The notes below the pieces were generated by a model that saw only the letters and a list, made by a program, of their open reading frames with translations, was not told where the DNA came from and ran no database searches. This document shows, piece by piece, positions 24,371 through 33,179 of a stretch of 64,000 bases of DNA (positions are counted from its first letter, which is position 1; every line of letters starts with the position of its first letter). The DNA comes from Streptomyces marokkonensis (lineage in GTDB: Bacteria > Actinomycetota > Actinomycetes > Streptomycetales > Streptomycetaceae): NCBI RefSeq assembly GCF_008312835.1, contig NZ_VSKS01000014.1:124001-188000 (forward strand), given 5' to 3'. Position numbers and translations under genes: made by a program.

Positions 24371-26397
24371 TACGCGGCCCTCCTCGAAGTCCCCTGCACG
24401 TCCCTGACCAGACCGGCGATCGAGTCGGCCCGCAGCTCGTCCAGCGTCACGGCGCTGCCGCCCAGCTCACCGGCCAGCCGTCCGGCGAGCCCCAGCCGCA
24501 CCGGCCCCGACTCGCAGTCCACCACCACCGACGCGACCCCCTCGGCGGCGAACAGCCGCGCCGCACGCGAGGCCAGCGCGACCGGCTCGGGACCACCGGT
24601 CGCCCGCCCGTCCGTCACCACGACGACCAGCGGCCGCCGCGCCGGATCGCGCAGCCGCTCCACACGCAGCACGTCGTGCGCCCTGAGCAGCCCCGCCGCC
24701 AGTGGGGTCCGCCCACCGGTCGGCAGCGACTCCAGCCGGGCCGCCGCCGCGTCCACCGACGACGTGGGCGGCAGGGCGACGTCGGCCGCCGCCCCCCGGA
24801 AGGTCACCAGACCCACTTTGTCCCGTCGCTGGTAGGCGTCGAGCAGCAGCGACACCACGGCGCCCTTCACGGCACTCATCCGCTGCCGCGCCGCCATGGA
24901 CCCGGAGGCGTCCACGACGAACAGCACGAGGTTCGCCTCACGCCCCTCGCGCGTGGCCTGCCGCAGATCGTCCCGGCGCACCACCAGCCCAGGACCGGAC
25001 CGGCCCCGTGCCCGCTGGTGCGGAGCCGCCGCCTGGACGGTCGCCGCCAGGTGCACCTTCGTCAGCGCACCGTTCGGCCGCCGTGCGCCCGTCGTCCGTC
25101 CGTGCTCGGTCCGCGCCCGTGACCGCCGCCCGGCGGCGCCCTCACCGATCCCGGGCACGCTCAGCACCTTGGTGCGGAAGGGCTCGGCGGCACCCACCGG
25201 GGACCGCTCACCGGAACCGCCCCCCGCGGGCTGCCCGGCCTCCCCGGCCTCGGCCGGCGCCCCCGCGTCACCACCGCCCTCCGGACCCTCCGGACCCTCC
25301 GGACCCTCCGGACCCTCGGGGCCTTCCGCGGGCGGCTGCCCGCCACCCCCGTCGGGTCCGTCCGGATCGGTGTCGGGACCGTCGTCGCCCCCGAACTCCT
25401 CCAGCGTCTCGTCGAGCTTGTCCTCGTCGAGGCCCGGCGCGTCGAAGGGGTTCCGCCTCCGCCGGTGGGGGAGGGCCAGCAGCGCGGCCTGCCGCACGTC
25501 CTCGGCGAGCACGTCCGTCCGCCCCGCCCAGGCCGCCAGCGCGGTCGCCGTGCGCGCCATCACGATGTCGGCCCGCATGCCGTCCACCTCGAACGCCGCA
25601 CAGGTCGCCGCGATCTGCCGCAGCGCCCCGTCGCCCAGCCGCACCGACGGCAGCAGCTCCCGCGCCGCCACGATCCGCGCCCGTACGGCGGCCTCCTCCC
25701 CGGCCCACCGCGTGGCGAAGGCGGCGGGATCGTCGTCGTACGCCAGCCGCCGCCGTACGACCTCCACCCGCTGGTCGGGCTCGCGCGAGGCGGCCACCTC
25801 GACGGTCAGCCCGAACCGGTCGAGCAGCTGCGGCCGCAGCTCGCCCTCCTCGGGATTCATCGTCCCGACCAGCAGGAACCGCGCCGCGTGCCGTACGGAG
25901 ACACCCTCGCGCTCGACGTACGAGGCGCCCATCGCCGCCGCGTCCAGCAGCAGGTCCACCAGATGGTCGTGGAGGAGGTTGACCTCGTCGACGTACAGGA
26001 TCCCCCGGTGCGCGTCGGCGAGCAGTCCCGGCTCGAAGGCCTTCACGCCCTCCGAAAGGGCCCGCTCGATGTCGAGCGCCCCGACCAGCCGGTCCTCCGA
26101 GGCGCCCACGGGCAGCTCGACCATCCGCGCGGGCCGTGCGGCACCGCCCCCGGTCCCGTGCGGTCCGTCCGGACAGGCCGGGTCCGGGGCCGAGGGGTCG
26201 CAGGAGAACCGGCAGCCGGGCACCACGGCGACCTCCGGCAGCAGTGCCGACAGCGCGCGCACCGCGGTCGACTTGGCGGTGCCCTTCTCGCCGCGCACCA
26301 GCACACCGCCGACCGCGGGGGAGACGGCGTTCAGCAGCAGCGCGAGCCGCAGGTCGTCCTGCCCGACGACGGCCGTGAACGGAAAGGGGGTGGTCAC
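24370..26397 (-). CDS. ChlI-ChlD fusion, ATPase subunit of cobaltochelatase
   Basis: A 675-residue AAA+/von Willebrand A fusion of the magnesium-chelatase I and D type. The AAA+ part has Walker A VRGEKGTAKSTAVRAL and Walker B ILYVDEVNLLHDHLVD; sensor 1 is LLVGTMNPEEGELRPQLLDRFG. An acidic, Gly/Pro/Glu-rich linker (about residues 345-420) contains a GPE tandem repeat. The C-terminal vWA domain has the MIDAS motif VVDASGSMAARQRMSA and a TGGRTPLAAGL loop. Lying between cobN and cobO, it should power CobN, replacing CobS/CobT of other bacteria. The GTG overlaps the cobN stop (GTGA). Confidence 0.92.
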   Translation of the reverse strand: MTTPFPFTAVVGQDDLRLALLLNAVSPAVGGVLVRGEKGTAKSTAVRALSALLPEVAVVPGCRFSCDPSAPDPACPDGPHGTGGGAARPARMVELPVGASEDRLVGALDIERALSEGVKAFEPGLLADAHRGILYVDEVNLLHDHLVDLLLDAAAMGASYVEREGVSVRHAARFLLVGTMNPEEGELRPQLLDRFGLTVEVAASREPDQRVEVVRRRLAYDDDPAAFATRWAGEEAAVRARIVAARELLPSVRLGDGALRQIAATCAAFEVDGMRADIVMARTATALAAWAGRTDVLAEDVRQAALLALPHRRRRNPFDAPGLDEDKLDETLEEFGGDDGPDTDPDGPDGGGGQPPAEGPEGPEGPEGPEGPEGGGDAGAPAEAGEAGQPAGGGSGERSPVGAAEPFRTKVLSVPGIGEGAAGRRSRARTEHGRTTGARRPNGALTKVHLAATVQAAAPHQRARGRSGPGLVVRRDDLRQATREGREANLVLFVVDASGSMAARQRMSAVKGAVVSLLLDAYQRRDKVGLVTFRGAAADVALPPTSSVDAAAARLESLPTGGRTPLAAGLLRAHDVLRVERLRDPARRPLVVVVTDGRATGGPEPVALASRAARLFAAEGVASVVVDCESGPVRLGLAGRLAGELGGSAVTLDELRADSIAGLVRDVQGTSRRAA
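25279..25318 (-). repeat. 9-bp coding tandem repeat (Gly-Pro-Glu)
   Basis: Four to five consecutive CCGGACCCT units, read on the minus strand as GPEGPEGPE in the linker of the chelatase subunit. It is likely to vary in copy number between strains. Confidence 0.85.
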
Positions 26398-29300
26398 TGG
26401 TCGTCGCCCTCCAGATCGCCTTCGAGTTCGAGATAGGTGGCGCGCAGCCGCTCCAGCGTGTCCGCGTCGGGTTCTGCCCACAGTCCGCGGTCGGCGGCCT
26501 CGAGCAGCCGTTCGGTGATGCCGCGCAGCGCCCACGGGTTGGACTTCTTCATGAAGTCCTGGTTCTCCGCGTCGAAGACGTACTCCGCGCTGAGCCGCTC
26601 GTACATCCAGTCGTCCACGACCCCGGCCGTGGCGTCGTACCCGAAGAGGTAGTCCACGGTCGCCGCCATCTCGAAGGCGCCCTTGTAGCCGTGGCGCCGC
26701 ATCGCCGCCATCCAGCGCGGGTTGACCACGCGGGCCCGGAAGACCCGGTGTGTCTCCTCGCCCAGCGTGCGGGTCCTCACCTGGTCCGGTGTGGCCGAGT
26801 CGCCCACGTACGCCTCGGGGCTGGCCCCCGTCAGGTGCCGCACCATGGCGACCATGCCGCCGTGGTACTGGAAGTAGTCGTCGGCGTCGACGAGGTCGTG
26901 CTCGCGCGTGTCCACGTTCTTCGCCGCCACCGCGATCCGCCGGAACGCCGTCTCCATGTCCCCGCGCGCGGCCCGTCCGTCGAGCCCGCGCCCGTAGGCG
27001 TAGCCGCCCCAGACGGCGTACACCTCGGCGAGGTCCGCGTCCGACCGCCAGTTCCGCGCGTCGATCAGCGGCAGCAGACCGGCACCGTACGCTCCCGGCT
27101 TCGAGCCGAAGACGCGCGCGGTGGCCCGCCGCCGGTCGCCGTGCCGGGCGGTGTCCTCGTCGGCGTGCGCCCGCACGTAGTTGGAATCGGCGGGCTCGTC
27201 CAGTTCCGCCACCGCCCGCACCGCGTCGTCGATCAGCCCCACCACGTGCGGGAACGCGTCCCGGAAGAACCCGGAGATGCGCACCGTGACGTCGATGCGC
27301 GGCCGGCCGATCTCCTCCAGGCCGACCACCTCGAACCCGGTCACCCGCCTCGACGCGTCGTCCCACACCGGACGGCACCCGAGCAGCGCCAGGATCTCGG
27401 CGATGTCGTCGCCCTGGGTGCGCATCGCGGACGTGCCCCACACGGTGAGGCCGACGGACTTCGGATAGTCACCCGTGTCCTGCAGGTACCGCTGCACCAG
27501 CGAGTCCGCGAGGGACTGCCCGACCTCCCAGCTCAGCCGTGAGGGAATCGCCTTGGGGTCGACGGAGTAGAAGTTCCGCCCGGTCGGCAGCACGTTGACC
27601 AGCCCGCGCGTGGGCGACCCCGACGGTCCCGCCGGGACGTAACCGCCGTCCAGCGCCCGCAGGATGTGCCCGATCTCGTCCGTGGTGCGGGCCAGCCGGG
27701 GCACGACCTCCTCGCACGCGAACCGCAACACGGCCACCGCGTCGGGCAGTTCCGTGCCCAGCACCTCCCGCACCAGTGAGGGAACCGAGCCGGCCGCCCA
27801 GCCGCGCTCCTCCATCCCCTCCGCGAACCGCCGGCACAGCTGCTCCAGCAGGTCGATCACGTCGGCACCCGTGCGCGCCGGACCGTCCACCAGGTCCGTC
27901 AGCTCCACCGGCGCCTTCACCGGCGCGCCGGGCTCGGCCAGCAGTTCCTTCTCCACCAGCCCGAAGTGCGCGGCCAGCGCGGCCCGCAGACCCGGCAGCG
28001 CGTTCGCCTGCCCGCCCCACACCTGCGAGGCGCGGAGCACCGCGAGGACGAGGTTCACGCGCGGCTCGCCGACCGGGCCGCCGCCGAGAATGTGCAGGCC
28101 GTCCCTGATCTGCACGTCCTTGATCTCGCACAGATAGCCGTCGATGTGCATGACGAACTCGTCGAAGGCGTCGTCGTCCGGCTGGTCGTCCACATGCAGG
28201 TCGTGGTGCAGCTCGGCGGCCTTCACCAGCGTCCAGATCTGCGCGCGCACCGCCGGTGCCTTCGCCGGGTCCAGGTCGGAGACGAGCGCGTACTCGTCGA
28301 GGAGCTGTTCCAGCTTCGCCAGGTCGCCGTAGGTGTCGGCCCGCGCCATCGGCGGCACCAGGTGATCGACCACCGTGGCGTGTCCGCGCCGCTTGGCCTG
28401 GGTGCCCTCGCCCGGGTCGTTGACGATGAACGGGTAGATCAGCGGCAGGTCACCGAGCACCGCGTCCGGCGCGCACCCGGCGCCCAGCCCCAGGCCCTTG
28501 CCCGGCAGCCACTCCATCGTGCCGTGCTTGCCCATGTGCACGATCGCGTCGGCGCCGAAACTGTTCTCCAGCCACCGGTAGGCCGCCATGTAGTGGTGCG
28601 ACGGCGGCATGTCGGGGTCGTGGTAGATCGCGATCGGGTTCTCCCCGAAGCCGCGCGGCGGCTGGATCATGACGACGACGTTCCCGAACCGCAGGGACGC
28701 GAGCACGATGTCGTCCCCGTCGACGTACAGCGACCCCGGCGGCTCGCCCCACGCCTCACGCATCCCGTCCCGCAGCCGCGGGTCCAGCTTCTCGAACCAC
28801 GCCCGGTAGTCCGCCAGCGGCACCCGCGCGGGCGCGGCGGCCAGCTGCTCCTCCGTGAGCCACTCGACGTCGTGCCCGCCGGCCTCGATGAGCCGGTGGA
28901 TCAACTCGTCGCCGTTGTCGGGGTACTCGGTGAGGGAGTACCCGGCGTCCCGCAGCGCGTCCAGCACCCGTACCGCGGACGCCGGGGTGTCCAGGCCGAC
29001 CGCGTTGCCGACCCGCGAGTGCTTCGTCGGGTACGCGGTGAAGACCAGCGCGACCTTCTTCGCGGCGTTCGGCCTGTGCCCGAGCCGGGCGTGCCGTACG
29101 GCGATCCCGGCGACCCGCGACGCACGCTCCGGGTCGGCGGCGTACACCGGGACGTCGTCCGGGCCCTGCTCCTTGAAGGAGAACGGGACCGTGATCAGCC
29201 GGCCGTCGAACTCCGGGATGGCGACCTGCATCGCCGCGTCCATGGGGGACAGCGCGGCGTCGGACTCCTCCCAGGCGGCGCGCGACGAGGTCAGGCACAG

Positions 29301-30047
29301 CCCCTGCAGCACCGGCACGTCCAGGTCGGCGAGCGCCCCGACGTCCCAGGCCTCCTCGTCACCGCCCGCCGACGCCTGCGAGGCGTGCGTGCCGCCGGCC
29401 GCCAGCACGGTGGCGACCAGGGCGTCGGCCTTGGCCAGCAGCCCGTACAGCTCCGGGTCGGCGCCGCGCAGCGAACCGCAGTACACGGGCAGGGCGTTCG
29501 CACCCCGCGCCTCGATGGCGTCGCACAGCGTGTCCACGAAGGCGGTGTTGCCGCTCAGTTCGTGCGCCCGGTAGAAGAGCACGCCGACCGTCGGGCGGCC
29601 GTCTTCCAGGGCGCGTGCGCCGTGGACGCCGTACTCCGGCATCTTCCGGGGCTCCTCGAACCCCTCGCCGGTCAGCAGCACGGTGTCCGACAGGAACCGG
29701 GCCAGTTCGGTGAGGTTGTCCGGGCCGCCCTCGACGAGGTACCGCAGTGCCTGAGCCACCACACCGGCCGGCACCGTCGACTCGGCCATCAGCTCGGCGT
29801 CGGGCACGGCCTCCCCGCCGAGCAGCACCGCCGGGATCCCGGACGCCTTCAGCGCCGCGAGCCCGTCCTCCCAGGCGCGCTTGCCGCCCAGCAGCCGTAC
29901 GACGGCGAGGTCCGCCCCGTCCAGCAGCGCGGGCAGCTCGTCCGCCACGTCCACGCGGGTCGGGTTGCCGATCCGGTAGGAGGCGCCGGAGGCACGGGCC
30001 GCCAGCAGGTCCGTGTCGGCGGTCGACAACAACAACACAGTGCTCAT
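26394..30047 (-). CDS. cobN: Cobaltochelatase large subunit
   Basis: CobN/ChlH family, 1217 residues, binding hydrogenobyrinic acid a,c-diamide and inserting cobalt with ATPase subunits. Recognisable segments are VALVFTAYPTKHSRVGNAVGLDTP, MGKHGTMEWLPGKGLGLG, LPLIYPFIVNDPGEGTQAKRR, VNVLPTGRNFYSVDPKAIPS and LTVWGTSAMRTQGDDIAEIL. The length is typical. It marks the late-cobalt (oxygen-dependent) route. The ATG at 30047 overlaps the cobQ stop (ATGA), and its stop overlaps the chelatase subunit start. Confidence 0.97.
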   Translation of the reverse strand: MSTVLLLSTADTDLLAARASGASYRIGNPTRVDVADELPALLDGADLAVVRLLGGKRAWEDGLAALKASGIPAVLLGGEAVPDAELMAESTVPAGVVAQALRYLVEGGPDNLTELARFLSDTVLLTGEGFEEPRKMPEYGVHGARALEDGRPTVGVLFYRAHELSGNTAFVDTLCDAIEARGANALPVYCGSLRGADPELYGLLAKADALVATVLAAGGTHASQASAGGDEEAWDVGALADLDVPVLQGLCLTSSRAAWEESDAALSPMDAAMQVAIPEFDGRLITVPFSFKEQGPDDVPVYAADPERASRVAGIAVRHARLGHRPNAAKKVALVFTAYPTKHSRVGNAVGLDTPASAVRVLDALRDAGYSLTEYPDNGDELIHRLIEAGGHDVEWLTEEQLAAAPARVPLADYRAWFEKLDPRLRDGMREAWGEPPGSLYVDGDDIVLASLRFGNVVVMIQPPRGFGENPIAIYHDPDMPPSHHYMAAYRWLENSFGADAIVHMGKHGTMEWLPGKGLGLGAGCAPDAVLGDLPLIYPFIVNDPGEGTQAKRRGHATVVDHLVPPMARADTYGDLAKLEQLLDEYALVSDLDPAKAPAVRAQIWTLVKAAELHHDLHVDDQPDDDAFDEFVMHIDGYLCEIKDVQIRDGLHILGGGPVGEPRVNLVLAVLRASQVWGGQANALPGLRAALAAHFGLVEKELLAEPGAPVKAPVELTDLVDGPARTGADVIDLLEQLCRRFAEGMEERGWAAGSVPSLVREVLGTELPDAVAVLRFACEEVVPRLARTTDEIGHILRALDGGYVPAGPSGSPTRGLVNVLPTGRNFYSVDPKAIPSRLSWEVGQSLADSLVQRYLQDTGDYPKSVGLTVWGTSAMRTQGDDIAEILALLGCRPVWDDASRRVTGFEVVGLEEIGRPRIDVTVRISGFFRDAFPHVVGLIDDAVRAVAELDEPADSNYVRAHADEDTARHGDRRRATARVFGSKPGAYGAGLLPLIDARNWRSDADLAEVYAVWGGYAYGRGLDGRAARGDMETAFRRIAVAAKNVDTREHDLVDADDYFQYHGGMVAMVRHLTGASPEAYVGDSATPDQVRTRTLGEETHRVFRARVVNPRWMAAMRRHGYKGAFEMAATVDYLFGYDATAGVVDDWMYERLSAEYVFDAENQDFMKKSNPWALRGITERLLEAADRGLWAEPDADTLERLRATYLELEGDLEGDDQ

Positions 30048-31579
30048 GCGGGCGCTCCCGGTGGAATGAAGGGCAGTCCTTGCGGCGCGCCGGACTCGAT
30101 GAGCCGCCACAGCGCGTCCGTGTCCGCGTGCTGTTCGATCAGGTCGCCGAGCCGGTCGAGCTGCTCCTCGCGCAGCGCGGCGAACGAGGTGCCGGGCGCC
30201 GGGACGAAGCGGCGTCCCGCGGCGGCTGCCACCTCGCGCAGGAAGGCGCGCCGGAAACCGTCCGACTCCAGGGAGCCGTGCCAGTGCGTGCCCCAGGTCT
30301 GCCCGACCCGGCAGCCGTCCAGGCCGTGTCCTCGGTCGTCGGAGAAGAACGCCTCCCCTCCGAGGACGTCGGCGACCCCGTGATGGATCTCGTACCCCTC
30401 GACGGGCTCCCCGAGGGCCCGGCCGACGGGCCGCGTGAGCGTCTTCTCGCGGGCGAAGCGCACCCGTACGGGCAGGACGCCGAGCCCGTCGACGTGTCCC
30501 GCGCGGCTCTCGACCTCGTCCTCGATGTGCTCGCCGAGGATCTGGAAACCCCCGCAGACGCCGAGCACGGGCCGCCCCTCGGCCGCCCGGCGCCGCAGCG
30601 CGTCCGCCAGCCCGCGCTCCCGCAGCCACTCCAGGGCCCGTACGGTCCCGCGCGTCCCCGGCACCACGACGAGGTCGGCGTCGGACAGCTCCTCGGGACG
30701 GTCCACGAACCGCACCACGACACCGGGTTCGGCGGCGAGCGCGTCCACGTCGGTGAAGTTGGACATCAGCGGCACCGCGCACACGGCGACCCGCAGCACG
30801 TCCTCGCCGGCCGGCGGGGCGACCACGGACTCCCGTACGGCGCCGCGCAGCGACACCCGCAGTCCGTCCTCCTCGTCGATGCCGAGCCCGTGCCGGAACG
30901 GCAGCACGCCGTAGGTCCGCCGCCCGGTCAGGCCGTGCAGCATGTCGAGGCCCGGTTCCAGCAGCGACACGTCGCCGCGGAACTTGTTCACCAGGAATCC
31001 GGCGACCAGCTCCTGGTCCTCGGGGGAGAGCAGCGCGACGGTGCCGAAGAAGGACGCGAAGACGCCACCCCGGTCGATGTCGCCCACCACCAGGACCGGC
31101 AGTCCGGCACCCCGGGCGATGCCCATGTTCACGATGTCCGTGCGCCGCAGGTTGATCTCGGCCGGGCTGCCGGCCCCCTCACAGATCACCGCGTCATACG
31201 TGCCCCGCAACTGCTCCAGACAGTCCAGCACCGTGCCGAGCAGCCTCTGCTGGCGCCCGCCGTGGTAGCCGCGGGCGCTCAGCTCGCCGACCGGCCTGCC
31301 CAGCAGCACCACCTGGCTGGACTGCTCGCCGCCCGGCTTGAGCAGCACAGGGTTCATCAGCGCGGTCGGTTCGACCCGGCAGGCCTGGGCCTGCATGGCC
31401 TGCGCCCGCCCGATCTCGGCGCCCTCCCGGGTCACGAACGAGTTCAGCGACATGTTCTGCGCCTTGAACGGCGCGACCTTGACGCCCTGCCGCACCAGCC
31501 ACCGGCAGATCCCGGCGGTCACCACGCTCTTGCCGGCGTCCGAGGTGGTCCCGGCGACCAGCAGTCCTCCACCGCTCAT
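30044..31579 (-). CDS. cobQ: Cobyric acid synthase
   Basis: Glutamine-dependent amidase adding four amides to adenosylcobyrinic acid a,c-diamide; 511 residues. The ATPase half begins LLVAGTTSDAGKSVVTAGICR and continues KVAPFKAQNMSLNSFVT. The glutaminase half has LVVVPGTRGTVRALEWL, the nucleophile Cys in PVLGVCGGFQILGEHI and the late His in YEIHHG. The ATG overlaps the cobD stop (ATGA). Confidence 0.97.
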   Translation of the reverse strand: MSGGGLLVAGTTSDAGKSVVTAGICRWLVRQGVKVAPFKAQNMSLNSFVTREGAEIGRAQAMQAQACRVEPTALMNPVLLKPGGEQSSQVVLLGRPVGELSARGYHGGRQQRLLGTVLDCLEQLRGTYDAVICEGAGSPAEINLRRTDIVNMGIARGAGLPVLVVGDIDRGGVFASFFGTVALLSPEDQELVAGFLVNKFRGDVSLLEPGLDMLHGLTGRRTYGVLPFRHGLGIDEEDGLRVSLRGAVRESVVAPPAGEDVLRVAVCAVPLMSNFTDVDALAAEPGVVVRFVDRPEELSDADLVVVPGTRGTVRALEWLRERGLADALRRRAAEGRPVLGVCGGFQILGEHIEDEVESRAGHVDGLGVLPVRVRFAREKTLTRPVGRALGEPVEGYEIHHGVADVLGGEAFFSDDRGHGLDGCRVGQTWGTHWHGSLESDGFRRAFLREVAAAAGRRFVPAPGTSFAALREEQLDRLGDLIEQHADTDALWRLIESGAPQGLPFIPPGAPA

Positions 31580-32517
31580 GATCTGCGTCCCTTCATGACG
31601 CTCCGCGCGAGGACGCCGGCCCCGAGCGCGAGCCAGCCGACCCGCCGCGAGAGCCGTACCGCCCGGTCGATGTCGGACACGGCCACGGCACGCCCGCCGC
31701 GGCCCAGCACGGGCCGGTGCTCGACCCGCCCGCCGTAGGAGAGGGTCCCGCCGAGCCGCACGCCGAGCGCGCCGGCGAAGGACGCCTCCACGGGCCCGGC
31801 GTTGGGGCTCGGGTGCTTCGCCGCGTCCGCGCGCCACGCCCGTACGGCACCGCGCGGGTCCGGTCCGGCGAGCGCGGCGAGTACGGCGGTCAGCCGCGCC
31901 CCCGGCCACCCGGCGACGTCGTCCAGGCGGGCGGAGGCCCAGCCGTAACGGCGGTAGCGGGGGGACGTGTGGCCGACCATGGCGTCCAGGGTGTTGACGG
32001 CCCGGAAGCCGAGCAGTCCCGGCACTCCGGCGACGGCGCCCCACACCAGGGCGCCGACCACGGCGTCGGAGGTGTTCTCGGCGACCGACTCGACCACCGC
32101 GCGGGCGATGCCGTCGGCGTCCAGCGCCTGCGGGTCCCGGCCGCACAGGTGGGGGAGCCGGGCCCGGGCCGCCTCCACGTCCCCGGCCTCCAGCGCCCGC
32201 GCGACGGCGCGGGCCTCCCGTGCCAGCGAGGTGCCGCCGACGACGGCCCAGGTCGCCGCGGCGGTCAGCGCGGTGGAGGCGGCGGGGGAGGAGCGTACGC
32301 ACCGGGCGGCGAGGCCGCCGAGGGCGACGGTCCCGCCGACGCACACGGCGGTGTGCACGGCGCCCCGGCCCCGGTCGTCCCGCCACAGCACTCGTTCCAC
32401 GGCAGCCGCGGCCCGCCCGAAGGCGGCGACCGGATGACCGCGGCGGGGATCGCCGAGCAGCAGGTCGCCGAGGAGGCCGGCGGCGGCGCCGTACGCGAAC
32501 ACGCGATCGGCACCCAT
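31576..32517 (-). CDS. cobD: Adenosylcobinamide-phosphate synthase
   Basis: CobD/CbiB, an integral membrane amide ligase joining aminopropanol (phosphate) to cobyric acid; 313 residues. Typical segments are LGDLLLGDPRRGHPVAAFGR at the N-terminus, AVVESVAENTSDAVVGALVWG, and AFRAVNTLDAMVGH-like GFRAVNTLDAMVGHTSPRY. It opens the riboswitch-controlled operon. The ATG at 32517 has no ribosome site of its own, but a 26-codon leader ORF ends four bases before it, so initiation is probably coupled. A GTG further upstream would fuse a proline-rich leader and is less likely. Confidence 0.92.
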   Translation of the reverse strand: MGADRVFAYGAAAGLLGDLLLGDPRRGHPVAAFGRAAAAVERVLWRDDRGRGAVHTAVCVGGTVALGGLAARCVRSSPAASTALTAAATWAVVGGTSLAREARAVARALEAGDVEAARARLPHLCGRDPQALDADGIARAVVESVAENTSDAVVGALVWGAVAGVPGLLGFRAVNTLDAMVGHTSPRYRRYGWASARLDDVAGWPGARLTAVLAALAGPDPRGAVRAWRADAAKHPSPNAGPVEASFAGALGVRLGGTLSYGGRVEHRPVLGRGGRAVAVSDIDRAVRLSRRVGWLALGAGVLARSVMKGRRS

Positions 32518-32521
32518 GGGT

Positions 32522-32602
32522 TCAGCCGGTGAAGGATCCGCAGGGACGGGCCCCGGAGCGGGGTGGGGTGTCGCTGGTCGACCTCGGCAGGCAGCCGCGC
32601 AT
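32522..32602 (-). CDS. Putative 26-residue leader peptide upstream of cobD
   Basis: An ATG at 32602 with GAGG about 10 bases upstream opens a 27-codon frame ending in TGA four bases before the cobD ATG. It starts MRGCLPRSTS and is rich in Arg, Pro and Ser with no recognised domain. It lies just downstream of the B12 riboswitch, so the riboswitch could gate its ribosome site and cobD could be translated by reinitiation. It is not proven to be translated. Confidence 0.4.
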   Translation of the reverse strand: MRGCLPRSTSDTPPRSGARPCGSFTG

Positions 32603-32629
32603 GGCGATATGTCCTCACTCAGGGTGTCC

Positions 32630-32800
32630 ACGCCCTGGTTCGACGAGACCGGCGGTGAGAGTTCCTGGCTCCCGGGGTGTTCTCCCCGGTGACAGTGGCG
32701 GGACCGCGCCGGAATCGCACCGGCTTCCTCTCCTGCCGCCGTAGTGGCGGAGGCAGTCCACCACGGCCCCGGAAGGGCCGTCAACTTGCCGTTGACCTGC
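32630..32800 (-). ncRNA. Cobalamin riboswitch
   Basis: The minus strand carries the conserved B12 core: GAAGCCGGTG, then ATTCCGGCGCGGTCCCGCCA and CTGTCACC (B12 box region 32691-32724), followed by a GGGG/CCCC hairpin and GAGCCAGGAACTC. This is a near-consensus match to the cobalamin riboswitch family as I know it. It precedes the leader ORF and cobD and should lower expression of the seven-gene operon when adenosylcobalamin is abundant. Outer boundaries are approximate. Confidence 0.93.
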
Positions 32801-32868
32801 GAGGCTGAAGTGTGCTGAGGCCCACAGAGGGGCGCCGGTGGGTGAACCGGCGGGCGGACGCGCGCACG

Positions 32869-32906
32869 CCGGCGGGCGGTGCGGGAGCTCCCGCACCGCC
32901 CGCCGG
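32869..32906 (-). terminator. 38-bp perfect palindrome, terminator of the pit operon
   Basis: Two 19-base arms, CCGGCGGGCGGTGCGGGAG and its exact complement, without a spacer. It lies 18 bases past the stop of the small membrane protein gene and upstream of the cobalamin riboswitch, so it insulates the cob operon from phosphate transporter transcription. Confidence 0.8.
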
Positions 32907-32923
32907 ACGGAGACGATCTGCGA

Positions 32924-33145
32924 TCAGGCCATGATCAGGTAGATCCCGTAGCCCACCGCCGCCGCGCACGCCGCGAAGCAGGCGTAGGCGCCGGTGACCG
33001 CCAGGGCCGCGGACTGGCCCTGGGCGGCGGCCCGCTCGCGGCGGGACAGGCCGGTGATGCCGAGGGTGAACAGGGCCACCAGGGCCACGGTGACCACGAG
33101 GCTGACGCCGAAGACGGAACCGAGGGCCGCCCAGTCGATCTTCAT
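32924..33145 (-). CDS. Small two-helix membrane protein, partner of the phosphate transporter
   Basis: A 73-residue protein with two hydrophobic segments (about residues 12-33 and 47-70) joined by a short basic loop SRRERAAAQGQ. No function is known. It is 34 bases downstream of the Pit transporter gene, has a good GGAAGAAGAG ribosome site, and is followed by a strong terminator, so the two genes form an operon. The arrangement matches, from memory, the pair next to S. coelicolor pitH2. Confidence 0.8.
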   Translation of the reverse strand: MKIDWAALGSVFGVSLVVTVALVALFTLGITGLSRRERAAAQGQSAALAVTGAYACFAACAAAVGYGIYLIMA

Positions 33146-33179
33146 GGTGCTCTTCTTCCTTCGTTCCGGGCCGTCGCGG

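Noticed and set aside
25279-25318. Possible CRISPR-like short repeats
   Set aside because: Units are 9 bp with no spacers and encode a Gly-Pro-Glu repeat; no cas genes in the window.
27966-30383. 805-residue frame opposite cobN
   Set aside because: Complement of a well conserved gene; composition is that of an antisense shadow.
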